DNA of 40,063 bases from Lachnospiraceae bacterium UBA3689 (GCA_002371465.1 DFIU01000025.1:1-40063), one strand, 5' to 3'; counted from the stretch's first letter, positions 25,130-33,836 are shown. The notes: generated by a model from the sequence alone, not told the origin. Translations and numbers: made by a program.

Positions 25130-26635
25130 TTATGCATCCTCCTTCACAACCTTCGATGCAGCTGCCATGATAGCTTCCGAATTGAATTCACACTTCTCCA
25201 AAGCTCCTGTGACGCGGCCCTCGGACAGGATCAAAATCCGGTCCGACATGCCCATCAGTTCCTCCATCTCCGAGGAGATCATCAGGACGCTTCTGCCCTC
25301 TTTGACCAGGTCGTTGATCAACTTGTAGATCTCGAATTTGGCTCCGACGTCGATGCCCCGGGTCGGTTCGTCAAAAATGATAATTTGCGAATCTGCCGCC
25401 AGCCACTTACCCAGGATAACCTTCTGCTGGTTGCCTCCGGAGAGATTTCTGACCAGCTGATTGAGATTGGGTGTCTTGATTGCCATCTCCTTTTGGTATT
25501 TTTCAGCGGTCGCCTGCTCGGTTTTTTCATGAATCACAGAAAATTTGGAAATTCTTTCATAGATCGGCATATTGATGTTGTGCTTGATGGACGATCCCAA
25601 AAGGGCGCCGTAGCGCTTGCGGTCCTCCGGTACCAGGGCGATACCAAGGCCGATCGCCTCGTGGGCGCTCCTCGGATTGATCTCCTTGCCGTTTAAGAGG
25701 ATCTGCCCCTTTTCCTTGGGCGCCGATCCGAAAATCACTTCCGCGATCTCGGTCCGTCCCGCACCGACCAGACCGCCCAGACCCAGGACTTCGCCCTTGT
25801 GCAGAGACAGAGAAATATCCTTGTCCCCGTTTCCATAGACATGTTTCAATTCCAGAACTGTCTGACTCATATCTGTGTAATCCGGCCGTTCCGGGTATTT
25901 CTGGGTCATTTCCCTGCCGACCATGAGCTTAATCAGCTCGTCCTCCGTCGCGTTTTTCGTAATCAGGGTGTCGATGTACTCTCCGTCGCGAATGACTTCT
26001 ATCCGGTCTGACAGTTCAAAGATCTCTTCCAGTCTGTGGGAAATGTAAATAATGGCAACGCCATCAGCCTGTAACTTCCGAACCACCTTGAACATATTTT
26101 CCACTTCCCTGCTGGTCAGCGGGGCGCTGGGCTCATCCATAATCAGAACCCTGGCATTCTGCTGGATCGCCTTGGCGATTTCAATCATCTGCTGATAGCC
26201 GACTGTCAGATTTTTAACCAGCTCAGTCGGGTCAATGCTGATGCCCAGCTCATCAAAGGCCTTCTTCGCCTCCCGGTTCATGGCGCGCCGGTCGATCACC
26301 GGTCCTTTACGGATGGGTCTGCCCAGGAAGAGATTTTCCGCCGCGGAGAGTTCCCCCACGTTATTGAATTCCTGGTAAATGATGGCAATGCCGTTTTCCG
26401 CCGCCAGCTGGGGTGTCATGCGGTCAAAGGCCTTGCCGTTTACATGAATCTTGCCGGACGTCGGAATCACGGCTCCCGAACAGGTCTTGATCAGAGTCGA
26501 TTTTCCGGCTCCGTTCTCACCGATCAGAGCGAGAATTTCCCCCTTCTTCAAGTTGAGGGAGACATCCTTTAACGCGACGACACCGGGGTATTCTTTTCTG
26601 ATATGCTCCAGCTCAAGCACATATTCTTCACTCAT
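25130..26635 (-). CDS. Sugar ABC transporter double ATPase (RbsA/MglA-type)
   Basis: The 501 aa product has two ABC domains: Walker A GENGAGKST, signature LTVGYQQMIEIAKAI and Walker B VLIMDEPSAPLT in the first, then degenerate Walker A GLVGAGRTE, signature LSGGNQQKVILGKW and Walker B IIIFDEPTRGIDVG in the second. The start was put at the ATG 7 nt after AAAGGAG; a longer frame would add 21 residues with no site and would enter the hairpin at 26671. It energises the single permease encoded next. Confidence 0.95.
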   Translation of the reverse strand: MSEEYVLELEHIRKEYPGVVALKDVSLNLKKGEILALIGENGAGKSTLIKTCSGAVIPTSGKIHVNGKAFDRMTPQLAAENGIAIIYQEFNNVGELSAAENLFLGRPIRKGPVIDRRAMNREAKKAFDELGISIDPTELVKNLTVGYQQMIEIAKAIQQNARVLIMDEPSAPLTSREVENMFKVVRKLQADGVAIIYISHRLEEIFELSDRIEVIRDGEYIDTLITKNATEDELIKLMVGREMTQKYPERPDYTDMSQTVLELKHVYGNGDKDISLSLHKGEVLGLGGLVGAGRTEIAEVIFGSAPKEKGQILLNGKEINPRSAHEAIGLGIALVPEDRKRYGALLGSSIKHNINMPIYERISKFSVIHEKTEQATAEKYQKEMAIKTPNLNQLVRNLSGGNQQKVILGKWLAADSQIIIFDEPTRGIDVGAKFEIYKLINDLVKEGRSVLMISSEMEELMGMSDRILILSEGRVTGALEKCEFNSEAIMAAASKVVKEDA

Positions 26636-26670
26636 AGAAATACTCCTTTGATAAAGGCATATCCTTAAGA

Positions 26671-26699
26671 TTTGCGGAAGCCCCGAGGGCTTCCGCAAA
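26671..26699. repeat. Strong hairpin between the binding-protein and ATPase genes
   Basis: A perfect 13-bp stem (26671-26683 with 26687-26699) has a 3-nt loop. There is no U-run on the operon strand. Stem-loops at this place in ABC importer operons are known to stabilise the binding-protein mRNA or cut read-through, giving excess binding protein. Confidence 0.65.
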
Positions 26700-26738
26700 G
26701 AAAAGGGTATATAGAGGATATTAGGAAAAGCCTGGGAC

Positions 26739-27836
26739 TCACTTCATACCGGACATGATACTGTCGACATTGTCCGCATCGATCTTGGCAACGGTGCGGA
26801 AGATGTTTTTATCCGGCAGCTTGTCGTCAAGGATGAGGGAGAACATGGCCGCACAGTCCTTGGCAGTATCTTCGTCAGAGCCTTCAAATCCGATGATGCC
26901 CTTTGATGCCTGATCGCCCGCCTGAATCTGCTGCAGCTGCTGCTTGGTCACGTCCGTCGTAAAGATGCCCATATCCTCCGGCACTTTACCGTTTGTATAG
27001 GTTGTCAGCGCTTCATTGGCCCCAATCATAGGACCTGCGCCGATTCCGACGACAACCTTGAGATTCTGATTCTTTTGCAGGATGGTCTCGGTTGCGGTCT
27101 GCGCCTCGCTTGGTTCAAGCGCCGGCTGTTCGGCAACGATCGTATACTTGCCGTCCGCCGATTCCTTGAGACCCTCCTTAATACCGTTTCCACGTTCCAG
27201 CAGGACCTTGGTCTGCGGATAGCCGAGAACCGCGACCTCTGCCTTCTCCTTTTCGGAGAAGTGCTCATTGATGAATTCGCCTGCCAGTTTACCGATCTCA
27301 ACACCTAAAGAGGTATTGTCAAGAATCCAGTTGCCGTCGGTATTTTCCATGGGATCGTCCCAGCACATCACCTTGATGCCGGCCTTTTTCGCTTCCTTCG
27401 CCGCATCCTCTACCGCGTCAGCATCGGACGGATGAATCATAATCAGGTCGCACTGGGAGGAAATGAAGTTTTCAATCTGTCCGATCTGGGTACCGGAATT
27501 GTCCTTGCATTCGACGATGGTGACATCGGCTCCATCTGCCTCCAGCTGCTCCTGCAGGGCCTTCATGACGCCCGCCCAGTAGGCATTGGACAGGGACTGG
27601 ATCGTGATACCAATCTTCTTGCCCTTTAAATTACTGATATCCGCGCTGTCATAGAGCTCCTGGGAGGCGTTGGTTCCCTTGACGGATCCGGTTCCTTCGG
27701 CGGTCGATGCCGCCTCGGTCGCTTCCACTCCCGAAGTCGGCGCTTCCGACTCACCGGTATTGACTGCGCTGCATCCTGCCAGGGTTCCGATTATCATGAC
27801 TGCTGAAAGCAGTACACCTATTAGTTTCTTTTTCAT
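26739..27836 (-). CDS. Sugar-binding lipoprotein of an ABC importer (RbsB/type-1 PBP)
   Basis: The 365 aa product has a lipoprotein signal with lipobox TLAGC (Cys22), then a serine/threonine/glutamate-rich linker of about 40 residues, then a type-1 periplasmic-binding fold opening at KKIGITIQSLSNAYWAGVMKAL. MIHPSDADAVEDAAKEAKKAGIKVM is the standard first-domain block. The start was placed at the ATG preceded by AGAGGA, eight codons inside a longer frame. It is encoded second in the operon, after the short-chain dehydrogenase. Ligand unknown. Confidence 0.94.
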   Translation of the reverse strand: MKKKLIGVLLSAVMIIGTLAGCSAVNTGESEAPTSGVEATEAASTAEGTGSVKGTNASQELYDSADISNLKGKKIGITIQSLSNAYWAGVMKALQEQLEADGADVTIVECKDNSGTQIGQIENFISSQCDLIMIHPSDADAVEDAAKEAKKAGIKVMCWDDPMENTDGNWILDNTSLGVEIGKLAGEFINEHFSEKEKAEVAVLGYPQTKVLLERGNGIKEGLKESADGKYTIVAEQPALEPSEAQTATETILQKNQNLKVVVGIGAGPMIGANEALTTYTNGKVPEDMGIFTTDVTKQQLQQIQAGDQASKGIIGFEGSDEDTAKDCAAMFSLILDDKLPDKNIFRTVAKIDADNVDSIMSGMK

Positions 27837-27910
27837 CTCATCTTCCTCTTTATCTTTCACAGCCTGTTGTTCTGAATTAAAATATTTTCTTCTCCACCTG
27901 AATCTTTCAT

Positions 27911-28690
27911 TCAGAAACAGGTAAAGGCTCCGTCTACAATGAAATCAGAGCCGGTCGTAAAGCTTGCGGTATCGCCGGCAAGATAGACGACGATGGATTC
28001 CAGTTCCTCCGGCTTGCCCAGTCTGCCCATAGGCGCCATCGCGTTCCACTGCTCAATCAGCGGGATGAGACTGGGGGAATTCAGGGTCAGATCCGTTCCG
28101 ATATAGCCCGGGCTGATGCTGTTGACGCGGACGCCTCTCTTCGCCCATTCGATCGCCAGAGACTTGGTCAGCTGGATGACGCCCGCTTTTGACGCATTGT
28201 AAGCGCACTGAGGCTGGGGGACGTTGACGATGTGAGCCGACATGGACGCGGTATTGATGATGGATCCGCCGCCGTGTTCCAACATGTACTTACCGGCTGC
28301 AATATCCGTCAGGAAAATGCCGTTCAAGTTGATGTTGATGACCTTGAGCCACTGTTTCTCATAGTCCATCTTCTCCGCCTGCTCGTTGATGCAGATGCCG
28401 GCGTTGTTGTGGCAGAAATCAAGTCCGCCCAGCTCTTCCACAACCTGGGCGACCATAGCGTCGACCTGAGCGGGGGCCGTACAGTCGCACCTGATCGCGA
28501 TAACCTTGCGTCCGGTCGCCTCCGCGATTTCAACAGCCGTCTTTTGTGCTGTCTCCAGATCCAGATCGACGATGGCGATATCCGCCCCTGCTTCTGCCAG
28601 AGCCGTCGCCGTGCATTTGCCGATTCCTCTTGCCGCTCCGGTGACAAACCCTTTCTTACCATCGAGCCGCATCTTTTCAATGATTCCCAT
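27911..28690 (-). CDS. Short-chain dehydrogenase/reductase (SDR)
   Basis: This 259 aa classical SDR has the cofactor motif TGAARGIG (residues 17-24), an acid at the end of the second strand (IVDLD, suggesting NAD preference), NNAG (95-98) and the catalytic Ser149, Tyr164 and Lys168. The YIGTDLT segment after the active site is typical. Many members in sugar operons act on polyols such as arabitol or sorbitol, or on aldonates. It is the first gene of the second ABC operon, with a good AAGGAGG site and a strong promoter about 140 bp upstream. Confidence 0.93.
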   Translation of the reverse strand: MGIIEKMRLDGKKGFVTGAARGIGKCTATALAEAGADIAIVDLDLETAQKTAVEIAEATGRKVIAIRCDCTAPAQVDAMVAQVVEELGGLDFCHNNAGICINEQAEKMDYEKQWLKVININLNGIFLTDIAAGKYMLEHGGGSIINTASMSAHIVNVPQPQCAYNASKAGVIQLTKSLAIEWAKRGVRVNSISPGYIGTDLTLNSPSLIPLIEQWNAMAPMGRLGKPEELESIVVYLAGDTASFTTGSDFIVDGAFTCF

Positions 28691-28749
28691 AGCTGATCCT
28701 CCTTATTCGATCGCTTCATAAAAGGTTTAAAAGTTCCGTTTCCAATTTT

Positions 28750-28824
28750 TGATAAATGATCCGGCTGCTTGGTTTTGATTTCTCTTTGTTTTACTTTTAA
28801 TTTAATTTGTCAAATCATTTATCA
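28750..28824. repeat. Spaced inverted repeat and palindrome in the operon leader
   Basis: TGATAAATGAT (28750-28760) recurs inverted as ATCATTTATCA (28814-28824), 64 bp apart. The right arm adjoins the palindrome ATTTGTCAAAT (28805-28815), which lies just downstream of the predicted transcription start. These are candidate operators for the ROK regulator, or the arms of an mRNA leader stem. Confidence 0.5.
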
Positions 28825-28836
28825 GATTGTAATTAC

Positions 28837-28865
28837 ATAATAGACGTTAAAACAAATCCTGTCAA
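28837..28865 (-). promoter_or_regulatory. Strong predicted promoter of the second ABC operon
   Basis: On the minus strand a perfect -35 TTGACA (28860-28865) and -10 TATTAT (28837-28842, 5 of 6) are spaced by exactly 17 bp. Transcription would start near 28830, giving a leader of about 140 nt before the SDR gene. Confidence 0.7.
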
Positions 28866-29368
28866 TGGCGAGGGATTCACAATTATACGACCGGATTTTT
28901 GTAGAATTTTACTATAAGTCTAGTTTTTATAGGATTTTTATCGTTATAATGACGGTCTTTTGATAATTCGGTTTGCAAAAGTCCGGATTCTCTTCTCTTT
29001 CATCCAATACAATTTTGAAGTTTTCAGATCTTTATAGTACCGAATTTAATATTTCTTCGTTCTATACCTTTATAACTTAAAGCATATTAAGTAAAGTCGA
29101 TTTCATAAATTAAGAATCATTTATCCAAATTGAAAAACTCTGCAAAAGCACAAAGTTTCCATTTCGATATAAGGCACTCTTTTCAACCACGCCGCATTCA
29201 CTGTATGATAGTCAACAAATTAAGATAATCAAATATATGACGGTAATTATCTAAGAGTATTGCTAAAAAAGCAAAGAACGCTTGCCTGCAGATGCAAAGG
29301 AACCTTCTAAAGAAGGAAAGAGACGCTCCTAGAAAAAGAAAGGATATTGAAAAATCAAGTCTGGCTGT

Positions 29369-29391
29369 TTTTGCAAAATCATTTTGCAAAA
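29369..29391. promoter_or_regulatory. Tandem TTTTGCAAAA palindromes, candidate ROK operator
   Basis: Two copies of the 10-bp palindrome lie at 29369-29378 and 29382-29391, 13 bp apart. The whole block reads as a larger inverted repeat. The second copy covers the -35 of the regulator's promoter, suggesting autoregulation. Confidence 0.5.
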
Positions 29392-29412
29392 CATTTCTAA
29401 AATGGATATAAT
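29384..29412 (+). promoter_or_regulatory. Predicted promoter of the ROK regulator
   Basis: A -35 TTGCAA (29384-29389) and a perfect -10 TATAAT (29407-29412) have 17-bp spacing. Transcription would start about 35 nt before the ATG at 29453. Confidence 0.6.
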
Positions 29413-29452
29413 AAATTTATCACACAACTTATGGCATAAGAAGAGGCAGTTT

Positions 29453-30589
29453 ATGAAAAAGAGCATCACACCCGGTCAGATCAGAGCCGGCAACCGCCAG
29501 CTGATCTACAGTTATATCTACAGCCACCCCGCCGTATCCCAGCAGGACCTTGCCTACCAGCTGAGGCTGAGCCGACCGACGGTGTCGTCCAGTCTGGCGG
29601 AAATGGAAGAACTGGGCATGATCGAAAAAAGCGGTCAGGTCTCAAGCGAATTTGTCGGCAGGAAGGCGGCTGCCTACTCCATCATCAATACCTACCGCAT
29701 CGCAGTGGGCGTTCATATCCACGCCCACCACATTACCCTCTCCGCCGTCAATCTCTATGGGGAGATCATCGAAAATGATCATCGGGACCTGGACTTTATC
29801 AATGACGAAACCTGTGCGGAAAGGATCTGTGACTGCGTCAAAGACTTCATTGCATCCACCGGCTATCCAGACGAACGGATTCTGGGTGTGAGCATCGTCC
29901 TGCCGGGTCTTGTTTCCCCGGATGGGACTCTCGTCACCTACGGCAAGATTCTGGACTGCACCGGACTAAAGATTGAAGCTTTTTCCCGCCACCTCAAGTG
30001 GCACTGCCGCTTCATCCACGACGCCTCCTCCGCTGCCCTGTCCGAACTTTGGAATTCCGACCGGTACCCGGATTCCATTTACCTCATGCTAAGTAACCAC
30101 TTCGGCGCCGCCGCCATCGTCGGAGGAAAAATCCTCTATGGCAGGCACGGTCACGCCGCAACCTACGAACACATCCGGCTTCAAAAGACCGGTGGAGAGA
30201 CCTGCTACTGCGGGCGAAAGGGCTGTGCTGAGACTCTTCTTTCCGTCCAAAGCCTCTTAAAGGGCTTCCCCGAGGATCTCGACACCTTCTTCGCCAACGT
30301 CCGCGCCGGCAAAAAAGAAGAGGCAAAACGCTGGAAAAAGTATCTGGAAGATCTCGCTCACATGATCCGCATCATCCACCTGTCGACCGATACCGACTAT
30401 TTTTTAAGCGGCGATCTCGCCCCCTACATCACGCAGATGGATGTCAAGCTCCTCTATAAACTGATCGAGGGCAGTATCCCTTTCCCTGAGGAAAATGACT
30501 ACCTCCACGTCGGTTCCATGCCCGTCTCCGGCATTTCCATCGGCGGTGCCCTCATCATGGTCAAAAATTTCTTAAATCACGCCATGTGA
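29453..30589 (+). CDS. ROK-family transcriptional regulator (NagC/XylR type)
   Basis: The 378 aa product has an N-terminal winged HTH (about residues 5-70, with VSQQDLAYQLRLSRPTVSSS) and a C-terminal ROK domain of sugar-kinase fold. The zinc motif CYCGRKGC is present. The ATP-binding DxGxT motif expected of ROK kinases is not evident (the matching strand reads AVGVHIHAHHITLS), as normal for regulators. The start is at the ATG after AGAGG; longer in-frame starts lack a site. It diverges from the second ABC operon and is its likely sugar-responsive repressor. Confidence 0.92.
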   Translation: MKKSITPGQIRAGNRQLIYSYIYSHPAVSQQDLAYQLRLSRPTVSSSLAEMEELGMIEKSGQVSSEFVGRKAAAYSIINTYRIAVGVHIHAHHITLSAVNLYGEIIENDHRDLDFINDETCAERICDCVKDFIASTGYPDERILGVSIVLPGLVSPDGTLVTYGKILDCTGLKIEAFSRHLKWHCRFIHDASSAALSELWNSDRYPDSIYLMLSNHFGAAAIVGGKILYGRHGHAATYEHIRLQKTGGETCYCGRKGCAETLLSVQSLLKGFPEDLDTFFANVRAGKKEEAKRWKKYLEDLAHMIRIIHLSTDTDYFLSGDLAPYITQMDVKLLYKLIEGSIPFPEENDYLHVGSMPVSGISIGGALIMVKNFLNHAM

Positions 30590-30599
30590 CAGATCGCAA

Positions 30600-30643
30600 A
30601 GAGAGGGACAGTTCCGAGTTCTTGCACGGAACTGTCCCTCTCT
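30600..30643. terminator. Long perfect hairpin between convergent genes (possible REP-like element)
   Basis: A 17-bp perfect stem (30600-30616 with 30627-30643) encloses a 10-nt loop. It lies between the ends of the ROK gene and kdpE, so it can act as a two-way terminator, although U-runs are modest. The GAGAGGGACAGTTCCG word resembles GGGACNGTTC repeats often scattered in clostridial genomes near REP-associated transposases. Confidence 0.65.
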
Positions 30644-30694
30644 CATTTCAAATCACTTTAAATTCTAAACGTAGAAGATTTTCCTTGCTCTCTG

Positions 30695-31399
30695 TCATAG
30701 TCTCAGCATCCGATACCCCACCCCGATATGGGTCTGGATGTAGGGGCTGTCCCCAGAGGCGTGCTGCTCCAACTTCTTGCGGAGCGAAGCCATAAAGACC
30801 CGAAGGGACGCCATGTTACTCTCCCAGTTGGCGCCCCAGACCTCCTGGGTGATAGTCTTATAGGTCAGGACTTTGCCGACATTTCTGGAGAGCATGACCA
30901 GCAGTTTATACTCATTGGGGGTCAGATGGATAGGGGTGTCCGCCATGGTGACGGTCCCCGCCGCGTAATCGACCCGCAGCTCCCCATTGGTGAAAACGGC
31001 ATTTTCCTCCGCTTCCTGGGACTGCATAAAGGCGAGCCTCCGTGCCGTCACCCGAATTCGAGCCAGCAGTTCCTCAACCGAAAAGGGCTTGGTCAGATAG
31101 TCATCCGCTCCATTGTCGAGCGCCTCAATTTTGTCGCTGTCTTCACTCCGGGCGCTGATGACAATGATGGGCACATTGGACCAGGTCCGGATCTTCTTGA
31201 TGACCTCCACCCCGTCAAGATCGGGCAGACCCAGGTCAAGAAGGATGATATCCGGATTGTGAGAGCTAGCCTCCATCAGGGCTTCATTGCCGTTGGCTGC
31301 CGTCAGATAACGGTAACCATGTGTCTTTAACGTCGTCCTAATCAGATTTCTGACCGGGGCATCGTCCTCCACAGTCAGAATCTGCACCTCTTTTGCCAT
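30695..31399 (-). CDS. kdpE: KdpE-type response regulator
   Basis: The 234 aa product has an N-terminal receiver domain (acidic pair Glu11-Asp12/Asp13, phospho-acceptor Asp55 in LLDLGLPD, Lys in TKPFSVEELL) and a C-terminal OmpR/PhoB winged helix with LTPNEYKLLVMLSRNVGKVLT. Sequence and partnership fit KdpE. The start is at the ATG 10 nt after AAGGAG; a longer frame of 25 residues has no site. It is the last gene of the potassium operon, 126 bp after kdpD. It probably binds the direct repeats upstream of trkH. Confidence 0.93.
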   Translation of the reverse strand: MAKEVQILTVEDDAPVRNLIRTTLKTHGYRYLTAANGNEALMEASSHNPDIILLDLGLPDLDGVEVIKKIRTWSNVPIIVISARSEDSDKIEALDNGADDYLTKPFSVEELLARIRVTARRLAFMQSQEAEENAVFTNGELRVDYAAGTVTMADTPIHLTPNEYKLLVMLSRNVGKVLTYKTITQEVWGANWESNMASLRVFMASLRKKLEQHASGDSPYIQTHIGVGYRMLRL

Positions 31400-31525
31400 A
31401 GTTTCAACTCTCCTTACGCCACTGCAGGCAGTCTTTATCAAATAAACAGTCAGATAAAGCTCACACCTTACCAATCAATCCGCTTTCTCTGATACAAATC
31501 GTGGATTTCCCACTCATCTGCTTTT

Positions 31526-33478
31526 CTATCTTTCTTCCGCCAGTTCTTTTTCCGGCAGGGAAAAGGTAAAGACCGTCCCCCGGGGATGGTTGTCCCGGAC
31601 ATCGATTCGCCCGCCGTGCGCCTCCAAAATGGACTTGCAGAGCGCCAGCCCCAGCCCCAGGCTCCTGCGGCTGTCCGCAATTTTCCTGGCTCCCGTATAA
31701 AAAAGTTCAAAAGCCCGTGCCTTCGCCTCATCGCTCATGCCCGGTCCGTTGTCGGCGACGGAGACAAAGACATTGTGTCCCGCCTTGCCCGAAGAAATCT
31801 GAATCTCGGACCCTGCCGGCGTATACTTGACCGCATTGTTGACCAAATTGACCACGACCTGGACCATGAGCTTGGGATCGAGGTCCGCCAGCAGCAGGTC
31901 CTCGGAGGGCTTAATAGTCAGGTGGTGGTCCGCGATCTTCTTATCGACGTGGCGTATCGCCTCATCGATCACATCATCGATCAGCTCGGTCTGCCTGGTA
32001 ATTTTCACCTGGCCGTTGGTCAGCCTGGTGACCGCCAGCAGATTTTCCGCCGTATTAATGAGCCATACGGAGTCATCATAGATATCGCGGTAAATTTCCT
32101 TCCTGTTCTGGTCCGTCAGTTTCTCTTCCTGATGCAGCAGGGTATCGGCATTGCCGTAAATGGAAGTCAGCGGCGTCCGCAGATCGTGGGACAAGGACCT
32201 GAGCAAATTGGCTCGCAGCTCCGCATCCCTGGCGAGAACCTCCGATGCCTCCTTCTCCTTGGCATTCTTATCATTCTCCGCCGCCAGAGCGCACTCGCCC
32301 AGGATCGAATTACAGGTGCTGAAGGCAAAAGAGCCGATCTCAATTTTCTCCCTGGGAATCCCGATGACGCCGTAGACCCGGTTGCGGGTTGCGGCAGGCA
32401 GGTAGCACCGCCCCGCCCGGGGATAGGTCCCGGTTCCGGCTCCCGCCGGTGTGTGGTTGTACCAGGCGTACTCCGCCGCCCGCTTGTCGTCCGATCCCGG
32501 CTCCAGCGGTTTTTTCAGATCCTGCGGCCACATAAGGTAGGGGCTGCCGATCCCTTTTTCATTTGCCGGATAAAGAACAATGGACGTTCCAATCAGCTTC
32601 ACGATCTGCCGACCGCCGATCTCCAAAATCGCCTCCTCCCCCTCTGCCTGCTGCAAGAGCTGGTTGGTATCAAAGAGGATGCGGATCCGGTAAGCCCTTT
32701 GGGCGGTCTGCTCCGCGTATTCCTTAAGGCGCGACGCCAAAAGCCCCGTCATGATGGCGGCAATGAACATGACGCCGAAGGTCACCCAATAGCCGGTATC
32801 GTAGGCATGAAAGGATAGGAACGGGGGCGTGAAGAAGAAGTTGAAAATGATGACGCTGGCAGCGGACGCCAGCACGCCAAAGCCCCAGCCGCTGGTCATC
32901 ACGGCTATGATGAGGACCGCCAGGATGTAGAGGGTAATGATGTTGGCGTCGCTGACTCCGGCGCGGGCAAATAAAAATCCCAGAACCGTCGCAAATGATA
33001 AGGCAAGGAGGCTTTTTAAAACGTCCTTGGCGATATGTTTTCTCCCCCTTGCCGCAAAGAACTTGTGTCGTTGCGCCCGGCTCTGTCTTTCCGGATCGGG
33101 TATGATATAGACTGCCGCATTTCGCACCTGCTCCATCAGCCGGTCCGTCAGGGTCTTCTGAGGCAGCAGGCGGAAGGTCTGCGGTCCGCTCTGCCCGATC
33201 ACGATCTTGGTGATCCGGTTGAGGCGGGCGTATTCCGCGATGCTGTGGGCGATATCATCTCCGTAGGTCCGCTCGATTCTCGCCCCCTTCACCCTGGCAA
33301 ACTCAATGTTTTCATCGAGCCGCTTCTGGTCCTCCGGGGACAGGAGCGCAGAAGACGGAGTCTCCACGAATATAGCCGTGAAGACTCCGTGATAGACGTC
33401 CGCCATTTCCGCGCCGGATCTGATGATCGATTGATTGGAAGGTGCTGCCGACAGACACACCAGAATGTGTTCATCCAT
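31526..33478 (-). CDS. kdpD: KdpD-type sensor histidine kinase lacking the N-terminal KdpD domain
   Basis: The 650 aa protein begins directly with a universal-stress-like domain (about 1-130, GQSGPQTFRLLPQKTLTDRL), then a DUF4118 four-helix membrane part (about 153-250), a GAF-like region (about 265-395), HisKA with the phospho-histidine His431 (SLSHDLRTPL) and an ATPase domain (N box VNLVNNAVKYTP, DNGPGMS, GLGLALCKSI). E. coli KdpD (894 aa) has an extra N-terminal sensor domain with a Walker A, which is absent here. The start ATG overlaps the preceding gene by 8 bp and has a poor site, suggesting translational coupling. Confidence 0.93.
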   Translation of the reverse strand: MDEHILVCLSAAPSNQSIIRSGAEMADVYHGVFTAIFVETPSSALLSPEDQKRLDENIEFARVKGARIERTYGDDIAHSIAEYARLNRITKIVIGQSGPQTFRLLPQKTLTDRLMEQVRNAAVYIIPDPERQSRAQRHKFFAARGRKHIAKDVLKSLLALSFATVLGFLFARAGVSDANIITLYILAVLIIAVMTSGWGFGVLASAASVIIFNFFFTPPFLSFHAYDTGYWVTFGVMFIAAIMTGLLASRLKEYAEQTAQRAYRIRILFDTNQLLQQAEGEEAILEIGGRQIVKLIGTSIVLYPANEKGIGSPYLMWPQDLKKPLEPGSDDKRAAEYAWYNHTPAGAGTGTYPRAGRCYLPAATRNRVYGVIGIPREKIEIGSFAFSTCNSILGECALAAENDKNAKEKEASEVLARDAELRANLLRSLSHDLRTPLTSIYGNADTLLHQEEKLTDQNRKEIYRDIYDDSVWLINTAENLLAVTRLTNGQVKITRQTELIDDVIDEAIRHVDKKIADHHLTIKPSEDLLLADLDPKLMVQVVVNLVNNAVKYTPAGSEIQISSGKAGHNVFVSVADNGPGMSDEAKARAFELFYTGARKIADSRRSLGLGLALCKSILEAHGGRIDVRDNHPRGTVFTFSLPEKELAEER

Positions 33479-33836
33479 AAGTATGTTTTTTCTTCAGTGA
33501 AACGGTAAAAGGTTTGGCTGTTCCGATATTGATCTGACCAGTTCTGTCATGCATAACCTTACTATTTTTCACACGAATGTCAACGTCTGCCGGAACTTTC
33601 CGGGAAATGCGGCTCTTCTTAACTGCAGGCTTTCTCACCTTTTCCGGATCTTTAAAAAATGAAGACCTGGCACGGCTGACCTTGCGGTCATTTTTAAGCC
33701 GGATCTTCTCGATGCGGCGGTCGCTATCCCTGCCGGTCCTCGCCCCATCGAGAAAGGAAGCATATTTTTTTACTGCCAGATATAAAATCGCCAGCGTCAG
33801 CGGAAAACTGATAATAATCACCAGATTGAGCATCAT
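33471..33836 (-). CDS. Small basic membrane-anchored protein in the potassium operon
   Basis: This 121 aa protein has one N-terminal membrane helix (about 2-22) followed by a very basic, low-complexity tail rich in Lys, Arg and Ser. The start is at the first of two ATGs after AAGGAGGGG (8 nt). Its stop codon overlaps the kdpD start (ATGGATGA), so the two are likely translated together. I do not recognise a family. Position between trkA and kdpD suggests a role in potassium transport or in signalling to KdpD, perhaps through the basic tail, but no motif proves it. Confidence 0.75.
   Translation of the reverse strand: MMLNLVIIISFPLTLAILYLAVKKYASFLDGARTGRDSDRRIEKIRLKNDRKVSRARSSFFKDPEKVRKPAVKKSRISRKVPADVDIRVKNSKVMHDRTGQINIGTAKPFTVSLKKKHTYG

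Larger units (their letters stand above)
28691..29452. other. Large divergent AT-rich control region (no gene)
   Basis: These 762 bp separate the SDR-led operon from the ROK regulator. I found no convincing coding frame. The ends carry the promoters and symmetric elements listed separately; the middle (about 28880-29360) is AT-rich, with short hairpin-prone words only. Confidence 0.6.

Noticed and set aside
29198..29389. Small hydrophobic open frame (63 codons, minus strand) in the divergent region
   Set aside because: It would start with TTG inside the TTTTGCAAAA repeats, has no ribosome-binding site, and lies in AT-rich control DNA.
28691..29452. A riboswitch in the long leader region
   Set aside because: I looked for known riboswitch cores and for a leader terminator and saw neither. 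The inverted repeats look more like operators.
31586..32818. Open frame of 410 codons on the plus strand
   Set aside because: It is antisense to kdpD. The GC-rich third positions of kdpD keep the opposite frame open. No motifs and no start signal.
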